Shown: positions 1-6,904, counted from the stretch's first letter. The stretch is DNA of 13,767 nucleotides from Moraxella bovis (GCF_002014975.1 NZ_MUXV01000034.1:60387-74153); one strand, 5' to 3'. Notes: generated from the letters alone by a model not told the origin. Program-made: numbers and translations.

Positions 1-30
1 CAATTTCAATTTTCCAATTTCAATTTTCAA
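1..30. repeat. 14-bp tandem repeat at window edge
   Basis: The unit CAATTTCAATTTTC occurs at 1-14 and again exactly at 15-28, followed by AA. The unit itself contains two CAATTT hexamers. It lies just beyond the stop codon of the leftward corA gene and probably continues past the window edge, so the true copy number is unknown. No terminator-like hairpin with a T tract is visible between corA and the edge. Confidence 0.8.
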
Positions 31-51
31 AGCGGTAAATAATTATCATTA

Positions 52-1272
52 TTATAACCAACCTGCCTTTCTAAATTTATGATAGAGATATAGGCAGACT
101 GCCAAGACCGTGCCGATGACCATAAAATAGCCGTATTTCCAATGAAGTTCGGGCATGAAATCAAAGTTCATGCCGTACACCCCCGCCACGGCAGTCGGCA
201 CGGCGGCGATACCTGCCCAAGCGGCGAGTTTTCGTACCACGTCGTTCTGTCCCATGGTGACCATTGCCATGTAGGTGTCCATGGCGACTGAGAGCATCTC
301 GTTAAGACCGTTCACCGCATCAATGGAGCGGAGCAGGTGGTCGTTCACGTCACGAAAGTAGGGCTTGGCAGCGGCAGGAAAGGCGGAGACCAGCTCGTTT
401 TTTTTGTGATTGATAAAAAAGTTACACACGTCTTGGACGGGCAGAATCACCGCACGCATGTGTACCAGTTGTGATTTTAGCTCGTACAGGCTTTTTAGGG
501 TAGATTTGCTAAACTCATACGAGAAAATGTTACGCTCTTGCTCACGCAAATAGTTGCCCAAACGGTCGGTAATCGGCAGGTAGTTATCGACAATAAAGTC
601 CAAAATGGCGTGCAGAACAAAAATCGGGCCTAGGCGAAGTTTCTCGGGTCGTCTGTGGCAATGCTCACGCACGGGGGTGTAGGAGTTGGACGCCCCACGC
701 CGTACGCTGATGATGAAGTTTTTGCCCATAAAAATGGCGGTCGTGCCATAGCGGATGTAGTTGTCTTCGAGCTTGGCGGTACGCACGACCACGAAAATGG
801 TGTCGTTGCCATAGCTTTCGACTTTGGGGCGTTGGTGGTCGGCAAAGGCGTCTTCTAGGGCAAGTTCGTGTAAATCAAAGGCGTCTTGGACTTCCTTGAC
901 TGTCTCAAAACTGGGGTCGTGTAGCCCAAGCCAGATGAATTGGCTGTTGTTAGTCAGTTGGCGACTGACTTCATCGATGGCGAGTGTAGCAACAGGCTCA
1001 CCCGTCTTACGAGAGTAGGCGTAGCAGACGACAGTTTCGTTATCGCCCGAGTTCTCTTCTAGGTCTTCAAAACGGTCGGCATCGGGGTCATAGACCGTCA
1101 TGGTCTCGATGGTGTCTTCATCGGTGGCGTCAGCGTCGCCATAGATGTAGCTGTCTTCTTCGTCGTGGAGATTTAGGTCGTCATCAGGCTCGCTGGGCAA
1201 ATCGGCAGGCTCAAACAGCTCTTCTTGTAGGGGTGTGGTGGGTGTTTTTGTTGTGGGCGTGGTGTGTGGCAT
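52..1272 (-). CDS. corA: CorA family magnesium/cobalt channel with acidic N-terminal extension
   Basis: Inner-membrane CorA/2-TM-GxN channel that admits Mg2+ (and Co2+/Ni2+) into the cytoplasm, expected to work as a homopentamer. The 406-aa product has the hallmark GMN at residues 367-369 at the end of TM1 (about 347-369). A YGMNFDFMPEL stretch follows, then TM2 (about 379-398) and a basic C-terminus ending KAGWL. The cytoplasmic domain spans about 80-340. Family members are usually about 315-330 aa; here about 75 extra residues precede the domain. Residues 11-80 hold 27 Asp/Glu and a single Arg. The long start is favoured because AGGGGA lies 5 bases upstream of the ATG and a sigma70 promoter sits about 40 bases further up. 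An internal start at Met58 cannot be excluded. The gene stands alone, divergent from the RDD gene. The CorA assignment is very secure; the role of the acidic tail is unknown. Confidence 0.95.
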   Translation of the reverse strand: MPHTTPTTKTPTTPLQEELFEPADLPSEPDDDLNLHDEEDSYIYGDADATDEDTIETMTVYDPDADRFEDLEENSGDNETVVCYAYSRKTGEPVATLAIDEVSRQLTNNSQFIWLGLHDPSFETVKEVQDAFDLHELALEDAFADHQRPKVESYGNDTIFVVVRTAKLEDNYIRYGTTAIFMGKNFIISVRRGASNSYTPVREHCHRRPEKLRLGPIFVLHAILDFIVDNYLPITDRLGNYLREQERNIFSYEFSKSTLKSLYELKSQLVHMRAVILPVQDVCNFFINHKKNELVSAFPAAAKPYFRDVNDHLLRSIDAVNGLNEMLSVAMDTYMAMVTMGQNDVVRKLAAWAGIAAVPTAVAGVYGMNFDFMPELHWKYGYFMVIGTVLAVCLYLYHKFRKAGWL

Positions 1273-1311
1273 GCCGTCCCCTAAAAATCAAAATGAATAA
1301 GCAAATGCGAT

Positions 1312-1341
1312 ATTATAGCAAGATTTGCTTTATTGTGGCAA
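1312..1341 (-). promoter_or_regulatory. sigma70 promoter of corA
   Basis: Read on the minus strand, a -35 TTGCCA (1336-1341) is followed after 18 bases by a perfect -10 TATAAT (1312-1317). The -10 is preceded by TGC, giving the extended -10 TGCTATAAT. The distance to the corA start is about 40 bases. This is the best-formed promoter in the window. Confidence 0.75.
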
Positions 1342-1403
1342 AAATTTGTTGATCGGTATAAACAAAATTTCATGGTTTTTTGTGGCTAATGGGGGGCTAA
1401 AAG

Positions 1404-1412
1404 TGGTAAAAT
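1404..1412 (+). promoter_or_regulatory. candidate extended -10 promoter for the GYF_2/RDD gene
   Basis: TGGTAAAAT is an extended -10 (TGn plus TAAAAT) 29 bases upstream of the ATG at 1442. No convincing -35 lies at 16-18 bases. An almost identical word (GTGGTAAAATTAGC against GTGGTAAAATAAGC) precedes purU. A weaker alternative is TATAAA at 1357-1362. Confidence 0.4.
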
Positions 1413-1441
1413 AAGCCAAATTTTAACCTTGATATGACAAC

Positions 1442-2401
1442 ATGAAAATCTACCTAGCACGAAACAACGTCCAAGCAGGGCCTTACAGCTTAGATGAACT
1501 AAACCGCATGCTCCTATCGGGCGAAGTTGCCCTAACTGACTTGATGTGGCACACAGGCATGAGCGAGTGGCAGACGGTCGGGCAGATGACAGGTGGGGTC
1601 TATACTTATCAGCCGTCTGTGCAAACACCGCCCAGCCCAAAACCCCCCACTGCCAAGCCCGAACAGCGGGGCTTTGGTGATAATGTCGATTTTGTCAAAG
1701 ACAAGCCTGAGCAAAAGCGGGTATCGGTTGCCGAACTCTATGGGCGTAAACCCATACAAGACCCCAACGCCAGTCAGAATAACGAACCAAAACGAACTGA
1801 GTCAAATACCCGTCCGACCAAAGAGCGGATGGCAAGCGTGCCAAAAGATGATGGTACGATAGAGTATGCCAGTATTTTGGCTCGCTTTTCGGCATTTGCC
1901 ATTAATGTGGCACTGTATATCTTGGCACTGTTGCCACTCATCATGGCGTTCATGCAGGTGGTGGATGTCAATGAGATAGCACGCCACGCCCAAGATTATC
2001 AAGCTTTGCAAGCGTATAGCCAAAGTTTGGTGGATAAAGTGTCAAAGACTACGGTCATGATAAGTAATCTTATGTTTTTGGCGTTGCTTGGTATTCAGCT
2101 ACTGCTCATCATCATGCGTGGGCAATCGTTTGGCAAACTGGTCATGGGTATTCGTGTCGTGGACGAAAAAACAGGCAAATTACCCAGTTTTGGCACGCTT
2201 GTGTTTATGCGGACTTTGTTTTTGATTGTGGTGTATGCAATTGGGGCGAGTATCATTTCAGGACTACCTGCAATGATAATGCTTGGGGCGAATTATATTA
2301 TGGCAAAAGGCAATGATAAAAAACAAGGCTGGCATGATAAAATGACTAAGACATTAACGGTAAAAGCCAAACCTTCACAATTGGATAAAACCAAAAAATA
2401 A
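1442..2401 (+). CDS. GYF_2-like plus RDD-domain membrane protein, function unknown
   Basis: A 319-aa protein with three parts. Residues 1-50 resemble the GYF_2/DUF4339 domain: an N-terminal aromatic strand, GPYSLDEL at 13-20, and Trp36 and Trp43 in the WHTGMSEWQ motif. Residues 55-138 are a Pro/Lys/Gln-rich, probably disordered linker. Residues 142-308 form an RDD domain with membrane segments at about 146-170, 205-225 and 252-285. The RDD marks are Arg148 (LARFSAF), GQSFGK...IRVV at 227-240, Arg257 and GWHDK at 296-300. Asn155 stands where many RDD proteins have the first Asp. RDD proteins are often called transporters, but the substrate is generally unknown, and GYF-type modules usually bind proline-rich peptides. 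No strong Shine-Dalgarno precedes the ATG; the conserved residue-2 start of the GYF_2 fold supports this choice. It appears to be a single-gene unit. The domain call is firm; no function is claimed. Confidence 0.9.
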   Translation: MKIYLARNNVQAGPYSLDELNRMLLSGEVALTDLMWHTGMSEWQTVGQMTGGVYTYQPSVQTPPSPKPPTAKPEQRGFGDNVDFVKDKPEQKRVSVAELYGRKPIQDPNASQNNEPKRTESNTRPTKERMASVPKDDGTIEYASILARFSAFAINVALYILALLPLIMAFMQVVDVNEIARHAQDYQALQAYSQSLVDKVSKTTVMISNLMFLALLGIQLLLIIMRGQSFGKLVMGIRVVDEKTGKLPSFGTLVFMRTLFLIVVYAIGASIISGLPAMIMLGANYIMAKGNDKKQGWHDKMTKTLTVKAKPSQLDKTKK

Positions 2402-2423
2402 TTCTTGATATTTTATTAAAGTG

Positions 2424-2448
2424 TAAGGTCGAATCACATTCGCCCTTA
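2424..2448. repeat. REP-like palindrome, copy 1 (upstream of ung)
   Basis: A 25-base imperfect palindrome: an 11-bp stem with one T/C mismatch, a CAC loop, and the core CGAAT-CAC-ATTCG flanked by TAAGG and CCTTA. A close relative of the core occurs at 4109-4129. It lies 23 bases after the RDD gene stop and has no T tract, so it is a poor intrinsic terminator. It looks like a small dispersed repeat of the type often found between genes. Confidence 0.55.
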
Positions 2449-2541
2449 ATTAAAAATTTAATCAAACCAATACAGGTTTTTAAATTTTATTTTCAAAAAA
2501 TAAATTATCAATACCCATTTTTAATTTATCAACATAAAAAT

Positions 2542-3258
2542 ATGAATACCAATCTTACCCAAGACCAATTAACCGCCTTAAACAAAGTACAATTACCTGA
2601 TGATTGGAAATTTGCTTTAGCGAATATATTATTATCGCCTGTTATGGATAATTTGCGCGCTTTTTTGCAAAATGAATATGACACCAAAACGATTTATCCG
2701 CCAAAATCACAAATTTTTAATGCTCTAAATACCACGCCCTTATCAGCGGTCAAGGTTGTGATACTCGGGCAAGACCCTTATCATGGGGCAGGGCAAGCCA
2801 TGGGGCTGTCGTTTAGCGTGCCAAAAATCATTCCCAAACCGCCAAGTCTTGCCAATATTTTAAAGGAACTGGCGACTGATTTGGGCATTCCTGTCTCGGC
2901 TCATGGCGATTTGACCCATTGGGCAAATCAAGGCGTGCTACTGCTTAACGCCACATTGACGGTAGAAAATGGACAAGCAGGCTCGCACCAAGGCAAAGGC
3001 TGGGAAGAATTTACGGACACTGTGATAGACGTTATTAACCGCCAAACCGACCGCACGGTTTTTATTCTGTGGGGCAGTTATGCCAAGAAAAAAGGGCGGT
3101 TTATTGACACGTCTCGCCATTTGATTTTAACCGCCAATCATCCATCCCCTTTATCGGCGAACCGTGGCGGATTTTTTGGTTCTCGTCCGTTTTCGCAGAC
3201 CAATGATTATCTCATAAGACATGGCAAAGGGGCGATTGATTGGGCGTTACCACAGTAA
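2542..3258 (+). CDS. ung: uracil-DNA glycosylase (family 1)
   Basis: Removes uracil from DNA (from cytosine deamination or dUMP incorporation) as the first step of base excision repair in the cytoplasm. The 238-aa protein (E. coli Ung is 229) has the water-activating loop GQDPYHG at 76-82 with catalytic Asp78. It also has the LLLNATLTVE strand at 133-142 and the leucine-loop motif HPSPLS at 200-205 with His200. Aligned length and the LPDDW start region fit family 1 closely. No clear Shine-Dalgarno is seen before the ATG at 2542, where the leader is very AT-rich. The stop codon overlaps the tadA start (TAATG), so the two genes are surely cotranscribed and probably translationally coupled. The assignment is secure. 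Confidence 0.98.
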   Translation: MNTNLTQDQLTALNKVQLPDDWKFALANILLSPVMDNLRAFLQNEYDTKTIYPPKSQIFNALNTTPLSAVKVVILGQDPYHGAGQAMGLSFSVPKIIPKPPSLANILKELATDLGIPVSAHGDLTHWANQGVLLLNATLTVENGQAGSHQGKGWEEFTDTVIDVINRQTDRTVFILWGSYAKKKGRFIDTSRHLILTANHPSPLSANRGGFFGSRPFSQTNDYLIRHGKGAIDWALPQ

Positions 3259-3827
3259 TGGCGTATCGTGAAATTGTGCCTAAAATGGCGTGTGATTTGC
3301 CAAATTTTAGTTCCTTAACATTTTGGTTGCCTACCGATGTCGCCATGATGAACCACGCCCTAACCCTTGCCAGACGTGGGGCGGAGCGTGGCGAGATACC
3401 TGTGGGGGCGGTGGTGGTGCATGACGGACAGATTTTGGGCGAAGGCTTTAATTGCCCGATTAGCACGCACGACCCCACGCACCATGCCGAGATTGTCGCC
3501 TTGCGTCAAGCGTGTGAGCGGGTGCAAAATTACCGCTTGCCGATGGGTAGTACGCTGTATGTTACGTTAGAGCCGTGTACCATGTGTTTTGGTTCGCTCA
3601 TTCATGCCCGTGTCAGCCGTGTGGTGTTTGGGGCGTATGAACCAAAGGCAGGGGCGGTGACAAGCCAATTAACCCTCGCCAAAGAGTCGTTTTATAATCA
3701 TGTCATCAATATTCAAGGCGGACTGTTGGCAAATGAAAGTTCAATAATGTTGAGCCAATTTTTTAAACAAAGACGAGCCGATAAGAAAAAGGCGAAAATT
3801 GAAAATCGGTTAAATGGCGAGCATTGA
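3258..3827 (+). CDS. tadA: tRNA-specific adenosine deaminase TadA
   Basis: Deaminates adenosine 34 of tRNA-Arg(ACG) to inosine, allowing wobble decoding; Zn-dependent, dimeric and cytoplasmic. From the ATG at 3258 the product is 189 aa (E. coli 167). The extra length is an N-terminal leader of about 20 residues before the MNHALTLARRGAERGEIPVG block. The zinc and proton-shuttle site is complete: His76-Ala-Glu78, then PCTMC with Cys107 and Cys110. One residue is inserted between the two motifs relative to the E. coli enzyme. An upstream in-frame TTG at 3240 inside ung is possible but has no ribosome-binding site. The ATG in TAATG is the natural coupled start. The C-terminus is Lys/Arg-rich, as in other TadA proteins. 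A broader guanine or cytosine deaminase is unlikely given the TLYVTLEPCTMC and VVFGA signatures. Confidence 0.96.
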   Translation: MAYREIVPKMACDLPNFSSLTFWLPTDVAMMNHALTLARRGAERGEIPVGAVVVHDGQILGEGFNCPISTHDPTHHAEIVALRQACERVQNYRLPMGSTLYVTLEPCTMCFGSLIHARVSRVVFGAYEPKAGAVTSQLTLAKESFYNHVINIQGGLLANESSIMLSQFFKQRRADKKKAKIENRLNGEH

Positions 3828-3950
3828 TTTTTAATTCTATTTTTATGAAATTTTAATTTATGAAAAACATAAAATTTTATAAATAATTTATTCGCCAAAG
3901 ATGTGATTTTTAATCATAAATTTATTATGATATTTTAAAAAACTATTATT

Positions 3951-4070
3951 GGACTTCCTGCAAAACTGGTTTTCCGTTCGCCCTGAGCCTGTCGAAGGGT
4001 GGCGGAAAACCGTTAGGTTTCCCAAGCTCACCACGAACGGTTTTCTTTAATTTAGGGTTTTGCAGGAAGT
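3951..4070. mobile_element. MITE-like 120-bp insertion carrying two inverted REP-like modules
   Basis: Perfect 14-base terminal inverted repeats ACTTCCTGCAAAAC (3953-3966) and GTTTTGCAGGAAGT (4057-4070) enclose non-coding DNA that is much more GC-rich than its flanks. If the left end includes the preceding GG (3951), the unit is flanked immediately on both sides by TTATT (3946-3950 and 4071-4075), as expected for a 5-base target duplication. Inside are two divergent copies of one module in opposite orientation. One reads rightward from CCGTTCGCCCTGAG (3974-3999); the other reads leftward and begins CCGTTCGTGGTGAG on the minus strand (4021-4040). Further perfect inverted repeats are 3968-3976 with 4003-4011 and 4005-4014 with 4036-4045, so transcripts could fold in alternative ways. 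There is no transposase, so movement would need one encoded elsewhere. Its family is not assigned. Confidence 0.75.
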
Positions 4071-4090
4071 TTATTTAACAAAAAATTTAT

Positions 4091-4096
4091 TATAAT
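4091..4096 (+). promoter_or_regulatory. possible -10 element of cmk
   Basis: A TATAAT hexamer lies 88 bases before the cmk start and about 20 bases outside the right end of the MITE-like element. No recognisable -35 lies at 16-18 bases, and the region is AT-rich enough for chance matches, so this is tentative. Confidence 0.3.
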
Positions 4097-4108
4097 TATG
4101 TTTTTATA

Positions 4109-4129
4109 GGGGCGAATTACATTCGCTCT
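4109..4129. repeat. REP-like palindrome, copy 2 (upstream of cmk)
   Basis: GCGAAT-TAC-ATTCGC with flanking G/C and G/T pairs gives a 9-bp hairpin with two wobble pairs and a 3-base loop. The core (CGAATNACATTCGC) is shared with 2430-2443, so the two copies bracket the ung-tadA pair. No T tract follows. Confidence 0.55.
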
Positions 4130-4184
4130 ATGATAAAACGCAATTAGCACCCAATTCCAATTTATTTTATAAAACGAGAACCCC

Positions 4185-4889
4185 ATGACAACCCCAAAAT
4201 CCATTACCCCAAAAATCATCACCATTGACGGCCCTTCAGGGGCAGGTAAGGGCACGGTAGCATATCGCCTTGCTGAGCATTTTGGTTTTGAGCTATTAGA
4301 TAGCGGTGCGTTGTATCGCATTGTTGGACTAATGGCATTTAAAAACGGTTTGCTTAATAGCATAGAAATTGACGAGCAAAAAGTTGCCAAATTAATCCAG
4401 TCTTTACACCTATCTTTTCGCCCCAATACCGCCACAAAAACGGTGGAAATCCTAGTGGATAACACCCCCCTAACGGACGACATTCGCAACGAAATCGTGG
4501 GCGGATATGCGTCCCGTGTCGCTGTGTTGCCAAGCGTGCGAACAGCTTTGTTTGACCTACAAAAAAACATGGCAAAAGACAGAGCAGGACTTGTGGCGGA
4601 CGGGCGAGACATGGGGACGGTGATTTTCCCCGATGCTCCTGTCAAGGTATTTTTGACCGCAAGTGCCAAGGCTCGTGCCGACAGACGAGTGCTACAACTA
4701 CAAATGGCAGGCAAAGTGGCGGATTATGATGCGATTTTATCCGACATCATCGAGCGAGATGAGCGAGATGAAAACCGTGCCGTTGCCCCAAGTCGCCCTG
4801 CTGTGGATGCCCTCGTCATTGACAGCTCGGAAAAATCGGCAGATGCGGTGTTTGATGAGATTTTGACGTTTGCACAGGGCAAATTATAA
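4185..4889 (+). CDS. cmk: cytidylate kinase
   Basis: Phosphorylates CMP and dCMP to the diphosphates with ATP in cytoplasmic pyrimidine salvage. The 234-aa protein (usual length about 225) has the P-loop GPSGAGKGT at 16-24 and the CMP-binding LDSGALYR at 38-45. ADGRDMGTVIFPDAPVK at 138-154 is the family signature. The arginine-rich lid has ERDERDENR at 190-198, followed by SRP and VIDSS. The start at 4185 is fixed by the conserved IDGPSGAGKGT distance; the only Shine-Dalgarno candidate is a weak GAGA 5 bases before it. It is followed by rpsA at 160 bases, the usual neighbour in proteobacteria, though rpsA has its own promoter in the gap. The assignment is secure. Confidence 0.98.
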   Translation: MTTPKSITPKIITIDGPSGAGKGTVAYRLAEHFGFELLDSGALYRIVGLMAFKNGLLNSIEIDEQKVAKLIQSLHLSFRPNTATKTVEILVDNTPLTDDIRNEIVGGYASRVAVLPSVRTALFDLQKNMAKDRAGLVADGRDMGTVIFPDAPVKVFLTASAKARADRRVLQLQMAGKVADYDAILSDIIERDERDENRAVAPSRPAVDALVIDSSEKSADAVFDEILTFAQGKL

Positions 4890-4924
4890 ATCATCAAAAA
4901 AGATGTGCATTTACCCAAAAACTT

Positions 4925-4933
4925 TGCTATAAT
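4925..4933 (+). promoter_or_regulatory. extended -10 promoter of rpsA
   Basis: TGCTATAAT is a consensus extended -10 (TGn plus TATAAT) located 116 bases before the rpsA start. The -35 region has no good match, which extended -10 promoters tolerate. The predicted start near 4940 would give a leader of about 110 nt. The same TTGCTATAATAT word forms the corA promoter. Confidence 0.65.
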
Positions 4934-4964
4934 ATTACCGTTTTATTTTTTATTTGCCTATCAT

Positions 4965-5029
4965 TTGCCAAAACCAGTATCGCAAACGACTGGCAATCAT
5001 CTGAACCGTACTGACTGGACAGGCTACGG
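4965..5029 (+). promoter_or_regulatory. structured rpsA leader, candidate S1 autoregulatory region
   Basis: Two hairpins fit the leader. The first pairs TTGCCA (4965-4970) with TGGCAA (4991-4996), or alternatively CCAGT (4974-4978) with ACTGG (4989-4993). The second pairs CCGTA-CTG (5006-5013) with CAG (5020-5022) and TACGG (5025-5029), with a GC bulge and the apical loop ACTGGA carrying GGA. In E. coli and relatives S1 represses its own mRNA through a folded leader with GGA in the loops; that the same control acts here is inference. Unlike E. coli, an AAGG Shine-Dalgarno (5038-5041) precedes the start. Confidence 0.5.
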
Positions 5030-5049
5030 CTATTTTTAAGGTATACATA

Positions 5050-6720
5050 ATGGTATCATTTGCTGAACTGTTTGAACAAAGCAATGCAAACGAAGTAAAA
5101 GTTGAAATTGGTGCAGTTATCCAAGGTCAAGTGGTTGCGATTGACAACGACTGGATTACCGTGGACACAGGTCTAAAATCAGAAGGCATCATCGAGCGTG
5201 GCGAGTTTTTAAACGAAGCGGGCGAGCTTGAAGTTGCTGTTGGTGACACTGTGGATGTGGTTATCGAAAAAGTTGATAACGGCATGGGTCAAACAGTGCT
5301 TTCTCGTGAAAAAGCAAAACGTGAAGAAAGCTGGCGTGCACTTGAACAACTTCATGAGAATGACGAAATTGTTACTGGTCTTATCTCATCTAAGGTTAAA
5401 GGTGGCTTTACTGTTGAGATTGGTTCTGTGCGTGCGTTCCTACCAGGTTCATTGGTGGATGTACGTCCTATCCGTGAGACCACTCACCTAGAAGGCAAAG
5501 AGCTAGAATTTAAAGTCATCAAGATTGACAAAGTTCGTAACAACATCGTGGTATCTCGCCGTGCCGTTATGGAAGCTGAAAATAGTGCTGAGCGTGATGA
5601 ACTGCTTGCCAAACTAGAAGAAGGCATGGAAGTTCAAGGTATCGTTAAGAACTTAACTGATTACGGTGCGTTTGTTGACCTAGGTGGTATCGACGGTCTG
5701 CTACACATCACCGACATGGCGTGGAAGCGTATCAAGCACCCATCAGAAGCAGTAGAAGTGGGTCAAGAGCTTAAAGTTAAAGTATTGAAGTTCGACCGTG
5801 AGCGTAACCGTGTTAGCCTAGGTCTAAAACAGCTTGGGTCTGACCCATGGGGCGAAGTTGAACAAACTTACCCAGTTGGCACCATCACCAAAGCTCGTGT
5901 AACTAACTTAACTGATTATGGCTGTTTTGCTGAGATTGCCGAAGGTATTGAAGGTTTGGTACACGTTTCTGAAATGGACCACACCAACAAAAACATTCAC
6001 CCATCAAAAGTTGTCCAAGTGGGCGATGAAGTGAATGTGATGGTTCTTGAAATCGATGGTGAGCGTCGTCGCATCAGCCTAGGTATTAAGCAAACCATGC
6101 CAAACCCATGGGAAGAGTTTGATAAGAAATACTCAAAAGGCGACAAAATCACTGGCACCATCAAATCAATCACTGACTTTGGTCTTTTCATTGGTCTAGA
6201 AGGTGGTATTGATGGTTTGGTTCACTTGTCTGACATTTCTTGGAATGAGTCTGGCGAAGAAGCGATCCGTAGCTACACCAAAGGCGACACCGTAGAAGCC
6301 CAAGTGCTACAAGTGGATGCCGAAGGTAACCGTATCAGCCTAGGTATCAAACAGCTTAACTCTGACACATTTAACGAGTACCTATCTGCCAATGAGCGTG
6401 GTGCCATCGTTAAAGGTACAGTTAAAGAAGTAGATGCTAAAGGTGCAGTTATTACCCTAGCGGATGACGTAGAAGGCTACCTGGCCGCTGCCGACATCAC
6501 TCGTGAGCGTACCGAAGACGCATCAAAAGTGCTAAGCGTGGGCGACGAAGTAGAAGCTAAAATTGTTCGTGCCGACCGCAAAGCTCGAAGCATTACTTTG
6601 TCTATTAAAGCCAAAGACGAAGCCGATGAGCGTCAAGCACTAAAAGAGCTGTCAAATGCAGCCACTGAAAATCAGCCAAAAACTTTGGGCGACATCTTTG
6701 CCGACCAACTAAAAGGCTAA
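5050..6720 (+). CDS. rpsA: 30S ribosomal protein S1
   Basis: Binds mRNA on the 30S platform and unfolds it for initiation, especially on weak Shine-Dalgarno messages, which many genes in this window have. The 556-aa product matches the full-length six-domain gammaproteobacterial form (E. coli 557). S1 repeats lie at about 21-87, 105-171, 192-260, 277-347, 364-434 and 451-520. The first two are the divergent ribosome-docking pair. The RNA-binding repeats show the recurring [10 protein letters not shown] / [11 protein letters not shown] and RISLGIKQ blocks. The N-terminus (SFAELFEQS) is the S2-contact helix. AAGG with 8-base spacing supports the ATG. Codon choice looks more biased than in neighbours, as expected for a highly expressed gene. 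It is transcribed from its own promoter and closed by a strong terminator before ihfB. Confidence 0.99.
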   Translation: MVSFAELFEQSNANEVKVEIGAVIQGQVVAIDNDWITVDTGLKSEGIIERGEFLNEAGELEVAVGDTVDVVIEKVDNGMGQTVLSREKAKREESWRALEQLHENDEIVTGLISSKVKGGFTVEIGSVRAFLPGSLVDVRPIRETTHLEGKELEFKVIKIDKVRNNIVVSRRAVMEAENSAERDELLAKLEEGMEVQGIVKNLTDYGAFVDLGGIDGLLHITDMAWKRIKHPSEAVEVGQELKVKVLKFDRERNRVSLGLKQLGSDPWGEVEQTYPVGTITKARVTNLTDYGCFAEIAEGIEGLVHVSEMDHTNKNIHPSKVVQVGDEVNVMVLEIDGERRRISLGIKQTMPNPWEEFDKKYSKGDKITGTIKSITDFGLFIGLEGGIDGLVHLSDISWNESGEEAIRSYTKGDTVEAQVLQVDAEGNRISLGIKQLNSDTFNEYLSANERGAIVKGTVKEVDAKGAVITLADDVEGYLAAADITRERTEDASKVLSVGDEVEAKIVRADRKARSITLSIKAKDEADERQALKELSNAATENQPKTLGDIFADQLKG

Positions 6721-6735
6721 TCGCTTATTTATCAG

Positions 6736-6766
6736 AAGACCTTGAAGTGATTCAAGGTCTTTTTTT
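6736..6766 (+). terminator. intrinsic terminator of rpsA
   Basis: A perfect 11-bp stem (AAGACCTTGAA at 6736-6746 with TTCAAGGTCTT at 6751-6761) closes a GTGA loop and runs into a T tract to 6766. It starts 16 bases after the rpsA stop and separates rpsA from ihfB. Confidence 0.92.
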
Positions 6767-6822
6767 GGATTAAATATCTGAAAATTAACAAAAAATTGAT
6801 TTTATTTTTGGCAAAATTGCGG

Positions 6823-6828
6823 TATGAT
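6823..6828 (+). promoter_or_regulatory. candidate -10 element of ihfB
   Basis: TATGAT lies 77 bases before the ihfB start and just after the rpsA terminator, where a new promoter is needed. The -35 side is only a T-rich run (TTTATT, 16-base spacer). The following bases, CACTTTAACTTG, resemble those after the prc -10. Confidence 0.4.
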
Positions 6829-6839
6829 GACACTTTAAC

Positions 6840-6893
6840 TTGAACCTTGCTCATTGGTAATTTTGTTGTGAATTTGAGTAAGGTGTGGTTCAA
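6840..6893 (+). promoter_or_regulatory. hairpin in the ihfB leader abutting the Shine-Dalgarno
   Basis: TTGAAC (6840-6845) pairs with GTTCAA (6888-6893), and CTTGCTC (6846-6852) pairs with GAGTAAG (6876-6882) through one G-T wobble. This leaves a GTGTG bulge and a 23-base loop. The 13-bp stem ends one base before the AAGGTGA ribosome-binding site at 6895-6900. It could influence ihfB translation; this is inference from pairing only. Confidence 0.4.
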
Positions 6894-6904
6894 AAGGTGA
6901 AAAA

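Larger units (their letters stand above)
3828..4184. other. gene-free intergenic stretch between tadA and cmk
   Basis: These 357 bases hold no supportable gene. 3828-3945 is very AT-rich, with only a weak AT hairpin (TTTATG, AAAAA, CATAAA at 3857-3873) and no good terminator for tadA. 3946-4075 is a MITE-like insertion with its flanking 5-base repeats. 4091-4096 is a possible cmk -10. 4109-4129 is a REP-like palindrome. A minus-strand open frame that runs from cmk to 4052 uses the MITE end and has no protein-like features. Confidence 0.8.

Noticed and set aside
1..30. CRISPR or phase-variable repeat at the left edge
   Set aside because: Two adjacent 14-base units without spacers, outside any coding sequence seen; a contingency locus cannot be judged without the sequence to the left.
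3240..3257. TTG start giving tadA six more residues
   Set aside because: No ribosome-binding site, lies within ung coding sequence, and the ATG in TAATG is a typical coupled start.
4052..4714. 220-aa open frame on the minus strand across cmk and the MITE end
   Set aside because: It is antisense to the secure cmk gene, has no ribosome-binding site and ends in the terminal repeat of the insertion; the translation lacks any recognisable domain.
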